Source: Salinimicrobium tongyeongense (GTDB lineage: Bacteria; Bacteroidota; Bacteroidia; Flavobacteriales; Flavobacteriaceae). Taken from it: 64,000 bases of DNA. A program made the translations under genes and the position numbers. This document shows, piece after piece, positions 29,118-38,245 of this stretch. The notes beneath the pieces were generated by a model, which saw nothing but the letters and a program-made list of their open reading frames with translations, made no database searches and was not told the origin of the DNA. Numbering within the stretch: position 1 is the first letter of the stretch; each line of letters opens with the position of its first letter. The stretch is taken from assembly GCF_026109735.1 (NCBI RefSeq), contig NZ_CP069620.1, positions 2,852,001-2,916,000 of the forward strand. Direction: 5' to 3'.

Positions 29118-30131
29118 TTAGCGGCTAAATCTATGCAGCGTAAAAGTCATTGCGGTGAGCAGGAAAAACGCCCCCACCTGGTGCGCCACGCCCAGCCACA
29201 AAGGCACGGCATAGATGAGCGTTAACACCCCCAGCAGGAATTGCAGGAACACAAGCCCTACCAGCCAGTTAATACCTTTTTGCTGCGGAATGGTGAGCTG
29301 TAAATTTCTTGATTTGTACCATATAAACAAGATGATGGCTACCACCCCGTAGGCGAGGTAGCGGTGTACAAACTGAACGCCACTTTTTCCCTCAATGAAA
29401 TTGCGCCACAACGGATTTTGCTCAATGTATACGGTCTCGTGCACCCATTCGCCGCCAGTCATTTTAGGCCAGAAATTGTGGATCCAGCCTGCATCGAGCC
29501 CCGCTACAAACGCGCCCCAGATGATCTGTAAAAGCAGCACTGCCATTCCGGCCCAAACCAGGTTCCGGAAGCCTTTGTTGATCTCTTTTTTCTTCGGATA
29601 GACCAGGTCCATAGCCACCCAGAAACAGTAGGCAAAAGTGAGGAATGCCGTGGTTAAATGGGCAGCCAGGCGGTAATGGCTCACGGCCGGCATGTCTACC
29701 AGCCCGCTCTTTACCATGTACCAGCCCAAAAATCCCTGGAAGCCGCCAAGAAAGAGCAGTACTATAGATTTGTAAATTGTAGGTTTGGTAAGTTGTTTTG
29801 TGATGAGAAAGTACAGGAACGGAATGATGAAAACCAGGCCTATTAAACGGCCAATAAGCCTGTGCAGCCACTCCCAAAAGTAAATTCCTTTAAAATCTTC
29901 GAGCGTGAAGTGGTAATGCAGTTTCTGGTATTCGGGGAACTGCTTGTAGAACTCAAATTCCTCTATCCATTGCTCTTCTGTAAGTGGCGGGATAGTGCCG
30001 GTAATTAGTTTATAATCGGATATTGATAATCCGGAATTGGTAAGGCGGGTAATTCCCCCAACCACTACCATTACAAAGATTAAAAAACAGCCGGTGTACA
30101 GCCAGTAAACTACTTTTTTATTGTCTTTCAT
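29118..30131 (-). CDS. heme A synthase (COX15/CtaA)
   Basis: A 337-residue inner-membrane protein with eight predicted transmembrane helices. It oxidises the C8 methyl of heme O to make heme A for aa3-type cytochrome oxidase. The family signature VVVGGITRLTNSGLS follows the first helix, then WEWLHRLIGR and two further His-bearing helices (VSHYRLAAHL, FVHRYLAY, VAHQVGAF) that ligate heme. No oxidase or heme O synthase gene is adjacent. It lies 28 bases downstream of the CCA-adding enzyme gene. Confidence 0.94.
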   Translation of the reverse strand: MKDNKKVVYWLYTGCFLIFVMVVVGGITRLTNSGLSISDYKLITGTIPPLTEEQWIEEFEFYKQFPEYQKLHYHFTLEDFKGIYFWEWLHRLIGRLIGLVFIIPFLYFLITKQLTKPTIYKSIVLLFLGGFQGFLGWYMVKSGLVDMPAVSHYRLAAHLTTAFLTFAYCFWVAMDLVYPKKKEINKGFRNLVWAGMAVLLLQIIWGAFVAGLDAGWIHNFWPKMTGGEWVHETVYIEQNPLWRNFIEGKSGVQFVHRYLAYGVVAIILFIWYKSRNLQLTIPQQKGINWLVGLVFLQFLLGVLTLIYAVPLWLGVAHQVGAFFLLTAMTFTLHRFSR

Positions 30132-30159
30132 GGGGGTAAATGTGAAGGTAAAGCATGTC

Positions 30160-31575
30160 TTAATTTGGAGATAAACCTATTTCCTTTCCTTTTTGAAGCA
30201 TATAAGCTTTTGCAGCCTCATAATCATTGGGGATTTCCCCCTCTAAAATGGCTTCTTTAATGGCGTCTTTTATGATCCCAATCTCTCGGGATGGCTTTAA
30301 ATTAAAAGTTTCCATGATCTCTTCGCCCGATACCGGCGGCTGGAAGTTGCGCACATGGTCTCGTTCTTCAACTTCTTTGATCTTTTGCCGTACAAGCTTA
30401 AAATTGTTGTGGTATTTTCTGAACCGTCTCGGGTTCTTGGTGGTAATATCGGCCTCGCACAGCGTCATCAGGGCTTCAATGTCTTCACCGGCATCAAAGA
30501 TGAGTCGGCGTACAGCCGAGTCGGTCACATCTTGCGACAAGACAATAGGGCGGGAGCTCATGTAGACCATTTTCTGAACAAACTTCATCTTTTCGTTCAG
30601 GGGCATGCGCAGCCTTTTAAAGAGCCTGAATACCATTTTTGAACCTACAAACTCATGGCCGTGAAAGGTCCAGCCCAGTTTCTCATCAAATTTCTTGGTG
30701 GGGGCTTTGCCAATGTCGTGCAGCAATGCAGCCCAGCGAAGCCAGAGGTCATTTGTGTTTTCTGAAATATTATCGACTACTTCCAGGGTATGCCAAAAAT
30801 TGTCCTTGTGGCGTTGCCCTTCAATTTCATCTATTCCCTCAAGTGCAGTGAGCTCCGGAAGGATGAGCCTTAAGAGTCCGGTTTTGTGAAGAAGCGCCAG
30901 GCCTACTGAAGGTTTGGGGGAAAGCAGGATCTTGTGAAGTTCATCCACAATCCTTTCCCTCGAAATGATCTTGAGCCGCCCCTTGTTGCGAATAATTGCC
31001 TGCAGCGATTCCTTCTCAATCCTGAACTGCAATTGAGAGGCGAAACGCACTGCCCTTAACATCCTTAGAGGATCATCAGAATAAGTAATATCGGGATCTA
31101 ACGGGGTGCGAATAAGGCCCGCACTTAGGTCCTGGAGCCCATTAAAGGGATCGAGCAGGTCTCCGTAAGTATCTTCATTCAGGCTAAGCGCCAGGGCATT
31201 TATGGTAAAATCCCTACGGTTCTGGTCATCTTCAAGGCTGCCGCTTTCAACTTCCGGATTTCTGCTTTCTTCGGAATAGCTTTCCCTGCGGGCACCTACA
31301 AATTCCACTTCCATGTCATAAGCCCGTAGCATGGCCGTTCCGTAGTTTTTAAAGATTTGTACTTTAGGCTTGTGCGGAAGCAGCTCAGAAACTTTCTGCG
31401 CCAGTTCAATTCCGCTGCCCACAGCCACTATATCAATATCCTTGTGCTCCCCGCGTTGCAGGATGTAATCCCTTACAAAGCCACCTATAACGTAACTTTC
31501 AAGCTCCAGTTCTTTGGCAGCAAGAGAGATTACTTTAAAAATGTTATTGGTTAAGGCCTGTTTATAATTGTTCAC
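30160..31575 (-). CDS. CCA-adding enzyme / tRNA nucleotidyltransferase with HD domain
   Basis: A 471-residue class-II nucleotidyltransferase. The head domain is YVIGGFVRDYILQRGEHKDIDIVAVGSG (GG-x8-D-x-D, residues about 28-55), followed by RRDFTINALALSL and DPLRMLRAVRFASQL. A C-terminal HD phosphohydrolase domain begins at ALLHDIGKAPTKKF. It adds or repairs the 3' CCA of tRNAs. The gap to the upstream Sua5-type gene (31576-31674) holds an imperfect AGACCTAA / TTAGGTCT inverted repeat. Confidence 0.94.
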   Translation of the reverse strand: MNNYKQALTNNIFKVISLAAKELELESYVIGGFVRDYILQRGEHKDIDIVAVGSGIELAQKVSELLPHKPKVQIFKNYGTAMLRAYDMEVEFVGARRESYSEESRNPEVESGSLEDDQNRRDFTINALALSLNEDTYGDLLDPFNGLQDLSAGLIRTPLDPDITYSDDPLRMLRAVRFASQLQFRIEKESLQAIIRNKGRLKIISRERIVDELHKILLSPKPSVGLALLHKTGLLRLILPELTALEGIDEIEGQRHKDNFWHTLEVVDNISENTNDLWLRWAALLHDIGKAPTKKFDEKLGWTFHGHEFVGSKMVFRLFKRLRMPLNEKMKFVQKMVYMSSRPIVLSQDVTDSAVRRLIFDAGEDIEALMTLCEADITTKNPRRFRKYHNNFKLVRQKIKEVEERDHVRNFQPPVSGEEIMETFNLKPSREIGIIKDAIKEAILEGEIPNDYEAAKAYMLQKGKEIGLSPN

Positions 31576-31674
31576 TTTTTTATTCTTTTTTCAACTTCAC
31601 CAAAAGATTAAGGCAAAGAGTCTCAAAAGACCTAAATGTTTTTAAAGCCTGTTAGGTCTAAACTTTTCAAAATC

Positions 31675-32244
31675 TTACTTTCTAATCACCTGTACTTTCC
31701 CGTCGTTCCCAAGCTTAATAATAGCCGAGGGTTTGGGGGTTTTAATTGCCTGCTGTAAATTCACCACATAATCAACGCCGTCTATAATCTCCTGGTTAAT
31801 TTCTTTAAAACAATCAGGGGTAGGCTGGCCGCTAAGGTTTGCCGAGGTCGATACCAGCGGGCGCTTCAGTTTTCTTACCAGTTGCTGGCAAAATTTATCT
31901 TTGGTCACCCGTATTCCCAGGGTGTTGTCTTCACCTACCAGATTTTCGGCAACCCTTATGGGTTTGTCGTAGATAATGGTTGTGGGCTTGGCAGCGTACT
32001 TCAGGATGTCGTATGCCACTTCGGGTACTTCTTCAACAAACTGGTTGAGCATTTTAAAATCAGAAACCAAACAAATCAATGCCTTTTCCTCACTGCGTTT
32101 TTTCAGGGCGTAGATCTTGTCTATAGCCTCGGGGTTGGTGGCGTCACAACCAATTCCCCACACCGTATCGGTAGGGTATAGAATTAGTCCGCCTCTTTTC
32201 AAAACGTTAAAAGCATTGTTGAGTTCTTCAGTGTAATCTCCCAT
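31675..32244 (-). CDS. Sua5/YciO/YrdC-family threonylcarbamoyl-AMP synthase
   Basis: A 189-residue single-domain YrdC-fold protein, probably making threonylcarbamoyl-AMP for t6A37 in tRNA. Key segments are GGLILYPTDTVWGIGCDATN, IYALKKRSEEKALICLV and RPLVSTSANLSGQPTP. It lacks the extra C-terminal Sua5 domain, so YciO-like paralogy cannot be excluded. Its start lies inside the end of the upstream glycosyltransferase gene (17-base overlap), so the two are co-transcribed despite unrelated roles. Confidence 0.85.
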   Translation of the reverse strand: MGDYTEELNNAFNVLKRGGLILYPTDTVWGIGCDATNPEAIDKIYALKKRSEEKALICLVSDFKMLNQFVEEVPEVAYDILKYAAKPTTIIYDKPIRVAENLVGEDNTLGIRVTKDKFCQQLVRKLKRPLVSTSANLSGQPTPDCFKEINQEIIDGVDYVVNLQQAIKTPKPSAIIKLGNDGKVQVIRK

Positions 32245-33343
32245 TTAGTGCGTTTTTATAAGCTTCCAGGGTTTTCACAGCCATGATCTGACTGGTGAAG
32301 GATTTAAATAATCTTTCCCTGGAAATTTTTGCAAAGTTCGGGATTAACTGCGGATTTTCAAGTAAAAACAGCAGGTTTTCGCCCAGGCCTTTAAAGTCAT
32401 AAGCAGCGCTCAACAGGCCGTTGATTTTATCATTAATAACTTCGGGAATTCCACCCACCCTGGTGCTCACCACAGGCACTTCATAGTAAAAAGATTCGTA
32501 GATCACCTGCGGAACCCCTTCGCTTTCCGAAGAGATAAGCATAATGTCAAATTGCGGGATTAAAGCTGAAGCATCTGGAATAAAGCCGGTAAAGAAGAGG
32601 TGGTTTTGGAGATTACATTCCTGCACAAGCGCCTTAAGGGCAGGGGTGAGCTCGCTGAAATTGCCCACCTGGAGAAAATACAGGTGTTTCTGTTTTTTTT
32701 TATTTACGAGAAAATCGGCGGTGCGAATAAAAGTTTTCAGGTCTTTGGCAGCGATATGATTCCCAATGTTGCCAATAATTTTGGCAGTTTCCGGAAGTGT
32801 ATATTCCCTGCGTATCCAAAAAGGGCATATTTGATCCTTATTTTTGAGGCTTGTGCCGTGATAAATTACTTCCAGCCTGTCATGATCCTTCAAAGTTTCT
32901 AAACTCACGCGTTTTGTTTCTTCTGAAACACACAAAATGTGTTTTATTTTGGGGTAATTGTACTTAAGGAGGGTCTGGCGACGCGGCCTGATTGGAAAAC
33001 TGGTTTTTTTGCTGAAAATAAATGGAGGAAGGGCAAAAAAATGGTCGGCAACTACGGCAAGAGAGAGCGCCTTGGGATCATGAATGTGGATGAGGTCGAT
33101 TTTTTCATTTTTTGACAACTGGATTATCTTTTGAATATACCTGAAGTCAAAACTGCCCGATACAGCCGAAGAATAATAGTTGAAATTGCCTTTTTTGAGG
33201 CTTTTTTCGAAAAGGCTGCCTTTTCTACACAAGATCACATTACTAACTTCCGAAGAAATTTCAGCTAATTCAAGACATAAATTTTCAATGTGGTTTTCAC
33301 CGCCGCCCCGGCTTTTAACAGTAGATAAATGAAGGACCTTCAT
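32228..33343 (-). CDS. glycosyltransferase family 4
   Basis: A 371-residue GT-B glycosyltransferase. The start MKVLHLSTVKSRGGGENH is preferred to an ATG at 33355, because the extra residues would come from the recurrent palindrome. The nucleotide-sugar motif is SSESEGVPQVIYESFYYEVPVVSTRVGGIPEVI (E-x7-E). It probably adds a sugar to lipooligosaccharide core or O-glycan on the cytosolic face. It starts the alternating-strand glycan cluster and runs into the YrdC-family gene. A palindrome copy abuts the start codon. Confidence 0.9.
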   Translation of the reverse strand: MKVLHLSTVKSRGGGENHIENLCLELAEISSEVSNVILCRKGSLFEKSLKKGNFNYYSSAVSGSFDFRYIQKIIQLSKNEKIDLIHIHDPKALSLAVVADHFFALPPFIFSKKTSFPIRPRRQTLLKYNYPKIKHILCVSEETKRVSLETLKDHDRLEVIYHGTSLKNKDQICPFWIRREYTLPETAKIIGNIGNHIAAKDLKTFIRTADFLVNKKKQKHLYFLQVGNFSELTPALKALVQECNLQNHLFFTGFIPDASALIPQFDIMLISSESEGVPQVIYESFYYEVPVVSTRVGGIPEVINDKINGLLSAAYDFKGLGENLLFLLENPQLIPNFAKISRERLFKSFTSQIMAVKTLEAYKNALNGRLH

Positions 33344-33361
33344 CAAAATTGCCATTTCTGA
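33343..33361. repeat. diverged copy of the 19-bp palindrome at a start codon
   Basis: TCAAAATTGCCATTTCTGA. It is a near match to TCAAAAATGRCATTTTTGA and sits against the ATG of the family-4 glycosyltransferase, so it would fall in the leader or ribosome-binding region. Confidence 0.45.
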
Positions 33362-33466
33362 AACCCCGGGAACTATCGAAACTGCACTTGGAGCACGGGA
33401 TTATATATAATTTTTTATAGATTCTGGTATGACGGGAAAAATTTTACCTTTACCGCCAGGAAAGGT

Positions 33467-33486
33467 ACAAAAATGACATTTCTTGA
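33467..33486. repeat. diverged copy of the 19-bp palindrome
   Basis: ACAAAAATGACATTTCTTGA lies 12 bases before the ATG of the divergent family-2 glycosyltransferase. With the copy at 33343 it brackets this 154-base divergent promoter region. Confidence 0.5.
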
Positions 33487-33497
33487 TCTAGTGTAGT

Positions 33498-34280
33498 ATG
33501 AGAACTTCTTTACTTATTTCCACATATAACTGGCCGCAGGCCCTTGAACTTGTTCTGAGAAGTGTTCAGGAACAAATAAAAATGCCCGATGAAATCCTGC
33601 TTGCCGACGACGGTTCGGGCGAAGAAACGGCCGTGCTTATAAAATCATTTATTGAAAAAGACCTGCCTATCAAACACGTTTGGCAGGAAGACCAGGGGTT
33701 TAGAAGAACAAGTATCCTGAATAAAGCAGTGGCAAAATCGGAAGCAGATTACATCGTACAAATTGATGGTGACTGCATGTTGCACCCCAATTTTTTGCTC
33801 GATCACCTGAATAATCTAAAGGAAAACAGGTTTTTGTTTGGGAGCAGGGTGAATATCAGGGAAGAAGCCCTTGAGCAGCTCTTTAAGCTGAAAAATACCG
33901 AAATAGGCTTCTTTTCCCGAAGTATTTCCAGGCGCACCCGAAATTTGCACCTGCCTTTTCTAACTGCTTTCTATAAGGAAACTGCCCAGCTTTCAAAGAA
34001 GGTGCGCGGGTGTAATTTGTCATTCTGGAGAAAGGATTTCCTGGCTATTAACGGGTACAATGAAGACATGACTGGCTGGGGGAAAGAAGATTCTGAAATG
34101 GTGGTAAGGTTGCTTAACAGGGGCGTTAACGGAAAACGTTTGCGCTACGGCGGGATTATTTACCATATTTGGCACAAGGAATGTTCCAGGTCAAAAAAGT
34201 GTATCAATGAAGAGATACAGCAGGAGACCATTGACAAAGGCCTTACCTTCTGTAAAAACGGGATCGATAAATATCTTTGA
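33498..34280 (+). CDS. glycosyltransferase family 2
   Basis: A 260-residue GT-A glycosyltransferase. It shows LISTYNWPQALELVLRSV at the start, the LLADDGSGEET nucleotide site, IVQIDGDCMLHPNF (DxD-like) and GWGKEDSEMVVRL near the end (catalytic ED). It resembles the family-2 enzyme at 37424, so the two are paralogues within one lipooligosaccharide-type cluster. It is convergent with the next gene, 4 bases apart. Confidence 0.9.
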   Translation: MRTSLLISTYNWPQALELVLRSVQEQIKMPDEILLADDGSGEETAVLIKSFIEKDLPIKHVWQEDQGFRRTSILNKAVAKSEADYIVQIDGDCMLHPNFLLDHLNNLKENRFLFGSRVNIREEALEQLFKLKNTEIGFFSRSISRRTRNLHLPFLTAFYKETAQLSKKVRGCNLSFWRKDFLAINGYNEDMTGWGKEDSEMVVRLLNRGVNGKRLRYGGIIYHIWHKECSRSKKCINEEIQQETIDKGLTFCKNGIDKYL

Positions 34281-34284
34281 TTTT

Positions 34285-35421
34285 TTAGCTGATTTCTTTA
34301 TCAAGAAATTCTGTGATGGCCCTGGCTGCTCTTTGCGTAGCGGTAGAATTGTCTTCGCTGTAGAAATTTTCCTCATTCATGCGCTCCTGAACAGGTTTAA
34401 ACCTATCAAATTGTGTGGTGGCCTTACGTAAGGCCTGTTCCAGTTCATTTGCACTTTGTATTACCTGCCCGGCCTGCCAAAACCTAAAGGCGATATCGTC
34501 TTCATAAGCGAAGTCATACGGATTTAGAAAAATGCACGGCCGCGGGTTGATGATGAATTCAAAGACCTGGCTAGAAACATCTCCTAAATATATATCGGCA
34601 TTGGAGACGTAGCTCATATCAACGCTGGCTTCACTGCCCAGGTCTATGTGAATGTTTTCGCTTTTAAAGAACTTTTCAGGAATTGTACTGCTGTCTTCGC
34701 CGCCTTTTTTCTTCTGGAACAAATGCAGGTGGGGTGCAAAAATTACATTGTACTCTTTGTTCTGGTAAAAGAATTCCAGCACATCGAGACCCGTTTTCTT
34801 CCAGGAAGAAAGGGCGGGATCAAAGTGCGGATTGTAAAGCACTGTAGGCTTGTTATTGCTGAAAATATCTTTGGAAGTCCTGTTCTTTAAGAAGTCTGCT
34901 TTCGGATATCCCACCACGGCTGGGTGGTTTCCCAGCAAATTTCTTTTTTGATACTCTTCAAACTGAAATTTCCCCGACAACAACTGGAAATCGAAGTCCA
35001 GCTGATTCTTATTGAAAATGTAAGCCCGCCCCGGTGCGCCATGCGGAAATTTTATAAGCTTGGGAGTGCTGTTTTGACGTGATTTAAGGAGGTAATGGTG
35101 AAAATAATCGGTAAATACAAGGGCATCAAACTGCAGCAGGTACTTCATGTTCTTCTTGAGCCAGAAACCTTTCCGCGGTAGGTCCCTGCCCTTAAGCTTA
35201 TCGGTAATTGCCCTGAAAGCAGAAGTCTTTAATTCCTCTACCTTTACTTTTTCTCCAGCCTCAAGGCTCTGCAGGGAGCTGTACAAAAGTGAATTTACTT
35301 GCGGATGAGTGAGTACATGCACCTCCTGCTCTTTGGCAAGCTCTGTTGCCACAGTAATAAAATGGTAGAGGTGATGGATTTCATCCAAAAACAGGAAAGC
35401 AACCTTGTATTTTTTCTTCAC
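34285..35421 (-). CDS. CDP-glycerol glycerophosphotransferase-like protein
   Basis: A 378-residue GT-B-fold protein. It begins KKKYKVAFLFLDEIHHLYHF, has KFPHGAPGRAY in the middle, VLYNPHFDPALSSWKKTG and a C-terminal NADIYLGDVSSQVFEFIINPRPCIFLNPYDF, which is the pattern of CDP-glycerol/ribitol phosphotransferases (TagB/TagF type). In a Gram-negative glycan cluster it more likely transfers a phospho-alditol or related group to lipooligosaccharide. Substrate uncertain. Confidence 0.78.
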   Translation of the reverse strand: MKKKYKVAFLFLDEIHHLYHFITVATELAKEQEVHVLTHPQVNSLLYSSLQSLEAGEKVKVEELKTSAFRAITDKLKGRDLPRKGFWLKKNMKYLLQFDALVFTDYFHHYLLKSRQNSTPKLIKFPHGAPGRAYIFNKNQLDFDFQLLSGKFQFEEYQKRNLLGNHPAVVGYPKADFLKNRTSKDIFSNNKPTVLYNPHFDPALSSWKKTGLDVLEFFYQNKEYNVIFAPHLHLFQKKKGGEDSSTIPEKFFKSENIHIDLGSEASVDMSYVSNADIYLGDVSSQVFEFIINPRPCIFLNPYDFAYEDDIAFRFWQAGQVIQSANELEQALRKATTQFDRFKPVQERMNEENFYSEDNSTATQRAARAITEFLDKEIS

Positions 35422-35600
35422 GTTAAAACAGCTCTTTTGGGTTAAAGGTAAGTTTTTTAAAAAGCCGGCTAAAATGTTTTATGAGAAAGGCATTTTTGAA
35501 ACTTCAGGATTCAGTTGTCCAGAGGAGAAGCCACAAAACCGATTTGTCAACTAGAGGGGATAGAAATTTAATTTTAAATTTGCAGCAGAATTCCTGACCT

Positions 35601-36350
35601 ATGAAACTCATCCTGTCTCCAAAATTCCGCTCCTGGGTAAATAAACTGCTCGAGATTATCGAAAACTTCGGGAAAAAGGGGGAGACCATCAAAGATAAAC
35701 GCAATCAATTAAAACTCTTTACGGTAAACGGGGAAGTGGTGAATGTCAAATCTTTTAAAGTTCCCAATCCTGTTAACAAGGTTCTTTACAGGTATTTTCT
35801 TAAATCTAAAGCTAAGCGTTCTTTTGAAAATGCAAATTATCTTCTGGAGCGGGGTATAGGTACGCCCGCGCCCATAGCATATGCCGAAGAATCGGGGTTA
35901 CTGTACGGCAGGAGTTATTATTTCAGCCTGCAAATTCCGTATGACCTCACGTACAGGGAACTCATACATGAGCCCGATTACCCGCAGCGGGAAGAGATCC
36001 TTCGGGCGTTTACCCGGTTTACATTTCAGCTTCATGAGCATGATATTTTGTTCAGGGACCATTCCCCGGGAAATACGCTTATTCAGCTAAACAATGGAGA
36101 GTATAAATTCTTTCTGGTAGACCTTAACCGCATGAACTTTCAAAAAATGGATTTTGAAGAGCGAATGCGGAATTTTCACCGAATCACTTCCTATGAAGAT
36201 ATGGTAAGGATCATGGCAAATGAATACTCAAAACTGGTCCCCGAGGGTGAAGCAGAAGTTTTTGAAAGAATGTGGTTTCATATTCAGCGATTTCAGGAAA
36301 AAGCCCGGAAAAAACAAAACCTAAAAAAAGTGCTGAAGATCAAAAAATAG
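35601..36350 (+). CDS. Kdo/WaaP-type lipopolysaccharide kinase
   Basis: A 249-residue protein-kinase-like enzyme. The catalytic loop is HEHDILFRDHSPGNTLI, and the following VDLNRMNF supplies the metal-binding Asp, as in the Kdo kinase/WaaP (InaA) superfamily. The N-terminal lobe contains NYLLERGIGTPAPIAYAEE. It is expected to phosphorylate Kdo or heptose in the inner core. A TAAATTTG -7 element (35575-35582) lies 18 bases before the ATG. It is convergent, one base from the next gene. Confidence 0.85.
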   Translation: MKLILSPKFRSWVNKLLEIIENFGKKGETIKDKRNQLKLFTVNGEVVNVKSFKVPNPVNKVLYRYFLKSKAKRSFENANYLLERGIGTPAPIAYAEESGLLYGRSYYFSLQIPYDLTYRELIHEPDYPQREEILRAFTRFTFQLHEHDILFRDHSPGNTLIQLNNGEYKFFLVDLNRMNFQKMDFEERMRNFHRITSYEDMVRIMANEYSKLVPEGEAEVFERMWFHIQRFQEKARKKQNLKKVLKIKK

Positions 36351-36351
36351 G

Positions 36352-37359
36352 TTATTCCATATTCCTCTTGTGAAGCCAGTGGTACAGCTTCGTGTTGAAG
36401 GTCTTAAAGCCCATGAGGTAACTAATGATATAGCCTTCTTTTCCCTTCAAGATCCTGCCTTTCAGAAGGAATTCCTTAAAAAAGCTTCCCAGGGGAGCCG
36501 TAAAAAAGCTGATGGAATAGATCTTTTTATCTTTTGGGAGTGCAAAACCTTTTTCTTTGGCCCTGTTCATAAGGCTGCGGGTGAAGTTGTTGTAATCGGT
36601 CAGTTCCGGGTTATCAACTTCTCCTTTTAAGACAAGTAATTTCACGTAACGGCTCAACACGCCGTAGCCGTTCATTGCTGTTGAGGTGAGGCCGGGAATA
36701 CCATCCAGAAAGCCTAGCCTGAGCAAATACTCGTTCAAGAACCTGTAAGCCGGTTTGAAGACGAGATGAAAATAGCCCGTTTTTTTCTTTTTCTGATATA
36801 GTTGCTGGGCCTGTAGTTGTGAATACTGATTTTTCTTCTCAAAAAAGTGCCTTAGGTCTTTGTAGGTGTAATGCAGGATCTTGCCTTTAAACACGCCGGT
36901 AGAACCTTCGCATAATAATTGTTCGTGTACCAGGCCGGTGTACTTGCAGTTTTTCCTGTTAAAGAACCTCGATTTTATTTTCTTCCCGTTGCTGCCATAA
37001 TCTATAAACCTGTTTATAAAGTAGTTCTTAAATGGCATTTTATAAGAATTATGCCTGGGGTTCTTTACGGCAGCAATTAATTCTTCGCGAAGTTCGTAGG
37101 TGAGGTACTCGTCGGCATCAAGCACCAGGATCCAGTCATGCCGGGCTTTGGAAATGGCATAGTTCTTCTGATTTGAAAAATTATCAAACCTGCGTTTAAG
37201 GATGGTGCAGCCCAGGCTTTCAGCAATTTCAACCGTCTTGTCTGAACTAAATGAATCTATCACCAGAACCTCATCGGCAAAACTAGCACAGGTGATGGCC
37301 TGGGCAATAAGATTCTCTTCATTAAAGGTCGGGATTAAAACGGTAATAGGAACCTGCAT
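36352..37359 (-). CDS. glycosyltransferase family 2, WaaE/KdtX-like
   Basis: A 335-residue GT-A glycosyltransferase of the lipopolysaccharide core type. Visible motifs are VLIPTFNEENLIAQAI, LVIDSFSSDKT, FDNFSNQKNYAI and WILVLDADEYLT (DxD), a set typical of WaaE (core beta-1,4-glucosyltransferase) relatives. The C-terminal part is basic and amphipathic, suggesting membrane association. It is divergent from the next gene. Confidence 0.88.
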   Translation of the reverse strand: MQVPITVLIPTFNEENLIAQAITCASFADEVLVIDSFSSDKTVEIAESLGCTILKRRFDNFSNQKNYAISKARHDWILVLDADEYLTYELREELIAAVKNPRHNSYKMPFKNYFINRFIDYGSNGKKIKSRFFNRKNCKYTGLVHEQLLCEGSTGVFKGKILHYTYKDLRHFFEKKNQYSQLQAQQLYQKKKKTGYFHLVFKPAYRFLNEYLLRLGFLDGIPGLTSTAMNGYGVLSRYVKLLVLKGEVDNPELTDYNNFTRSLMNRAKEKGFALPKDKKIYSISFFTAPLGSFFKEFLLKGRILKGKEGYIISYLMGFKTFNTKLYHWLHKRNME

Positions 37360-37423
37360 CTATTCTTAGGAATCAATTTAGAAGTTGTCAAAATTAAGTA
37401 ATTTTGCGCAAAATAAAGTTGAA

Positions 37424-38245
37424 ATGAAGGCAATAGACAGCTCGGTTATCCTTAGTACTTATAATGCTGAAGAATGGCTTGAAAAAACCTTGTGGAGCTA
37501 TACGGTTCAAAGCTACAGGAACTTTGAAATTGTCATTGCCGATGACGGATCGCGGGAAGAGACAAGGCAGCTTATTCAAGATTTTAAGTCAAAGACAGAG
37601 ATCCCCGTAAAACATGTGTGGCACCCCGATCGCGGCTTCCAGAAATCTGAAATCCTCAACAAAGCCATTGTCGCTACCCAAACCGATTATATTATTATGA
37701 GCGACGGGGATTGTATCGTGAGAAATGATTTTATCGAGAAGCATGTGGAGTACCGCAGTTACGGCTACTTTTTAAGCGGTGGCTATCATAAATTACCCAT
37801 GGACCTTTCTCATAAGATTCAAAAGGAAGATATTCTTACCGGAAGGTGTTTCAACCTGCGATGGTTAAAAGAGAATGGCTTAAAACCTTCTTTTAAGAAC
37901 AACAAGATCGATGCCAGCGGATTCAAAAGTTTTTTGCTGAATAAGCTCACTCCCACCTCTGCAACCTGGAATGGCCATAACTCTTCGGGCTGGAAAGAAG
38001 ATATCCTGAAAGTCAATGGTTTTGATGAAAGGATGCAATATGGGGGGCAGGACAGGGAACTGGGGGAAAGGCTGGTAAACCTGGGCATCAAGCCAAAACA
38101 GATAAGGTACAGCGCAATTTGCCTTCACCTTGATCACGCACGCGGATATAAAAACCAGGAATCTATAGATAAGAACCTGGCCATTCGAAAAACAACCCGC
38201 GACGAAAAACGTACTACTACAGCTTACGGAATTAAAAAAGCTTAA
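37424..38245 (+). CDS. glycosyltransferase family 2 (paralogue of the gene at 33498)
   Basis: A 273-residue GT-A glycosyltransferase starting MKAIDSSVILSTYNAEEWLEKTL. A TTG at 37385 in frame would add 13 residues but lies upstream of a TAATTTTG -7-like element (37399-37406), so the ATG is chosen. Motifs: VIADDGSREET, IIMSDGDCIVRNDF and GGQDRELGERL near the end, matching the paralogue. It overlaps the convergent family-9 gene by 4 bases. Confidence 0.9.
   Translation: MKAIDSSVILSTYNAEEWLEKTLWSYTVQSYRNFEIVIADDGSREETRQLIQDFKSKTEIPVKHVWHPDRGFQKSEILNKAIVATQTDYIIMSDGDCIVRNDFIEKHVEYRSYGYFLSGGYHKLPMDLSHKIQKEDILTGRCFNLRWLKENGLKPSFKNNKIDASGFKSFLLNKLTPTSATWNGHNSSGWKEDILKVNGFDERMQYGGQDRELGERLVNLGIKPKQIRYSAICLHLDHARGYKNQESIDKNLAIRKTTRDEKRTTTAYGIKKA

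Noticed and set aside
31629-31657. AGACCTAA / TTAGGTCT inverted repeat as a terminator
   Set aside because: The loop is long and no T-run follows; it is mentioned only with the CCA-enzyme entry.
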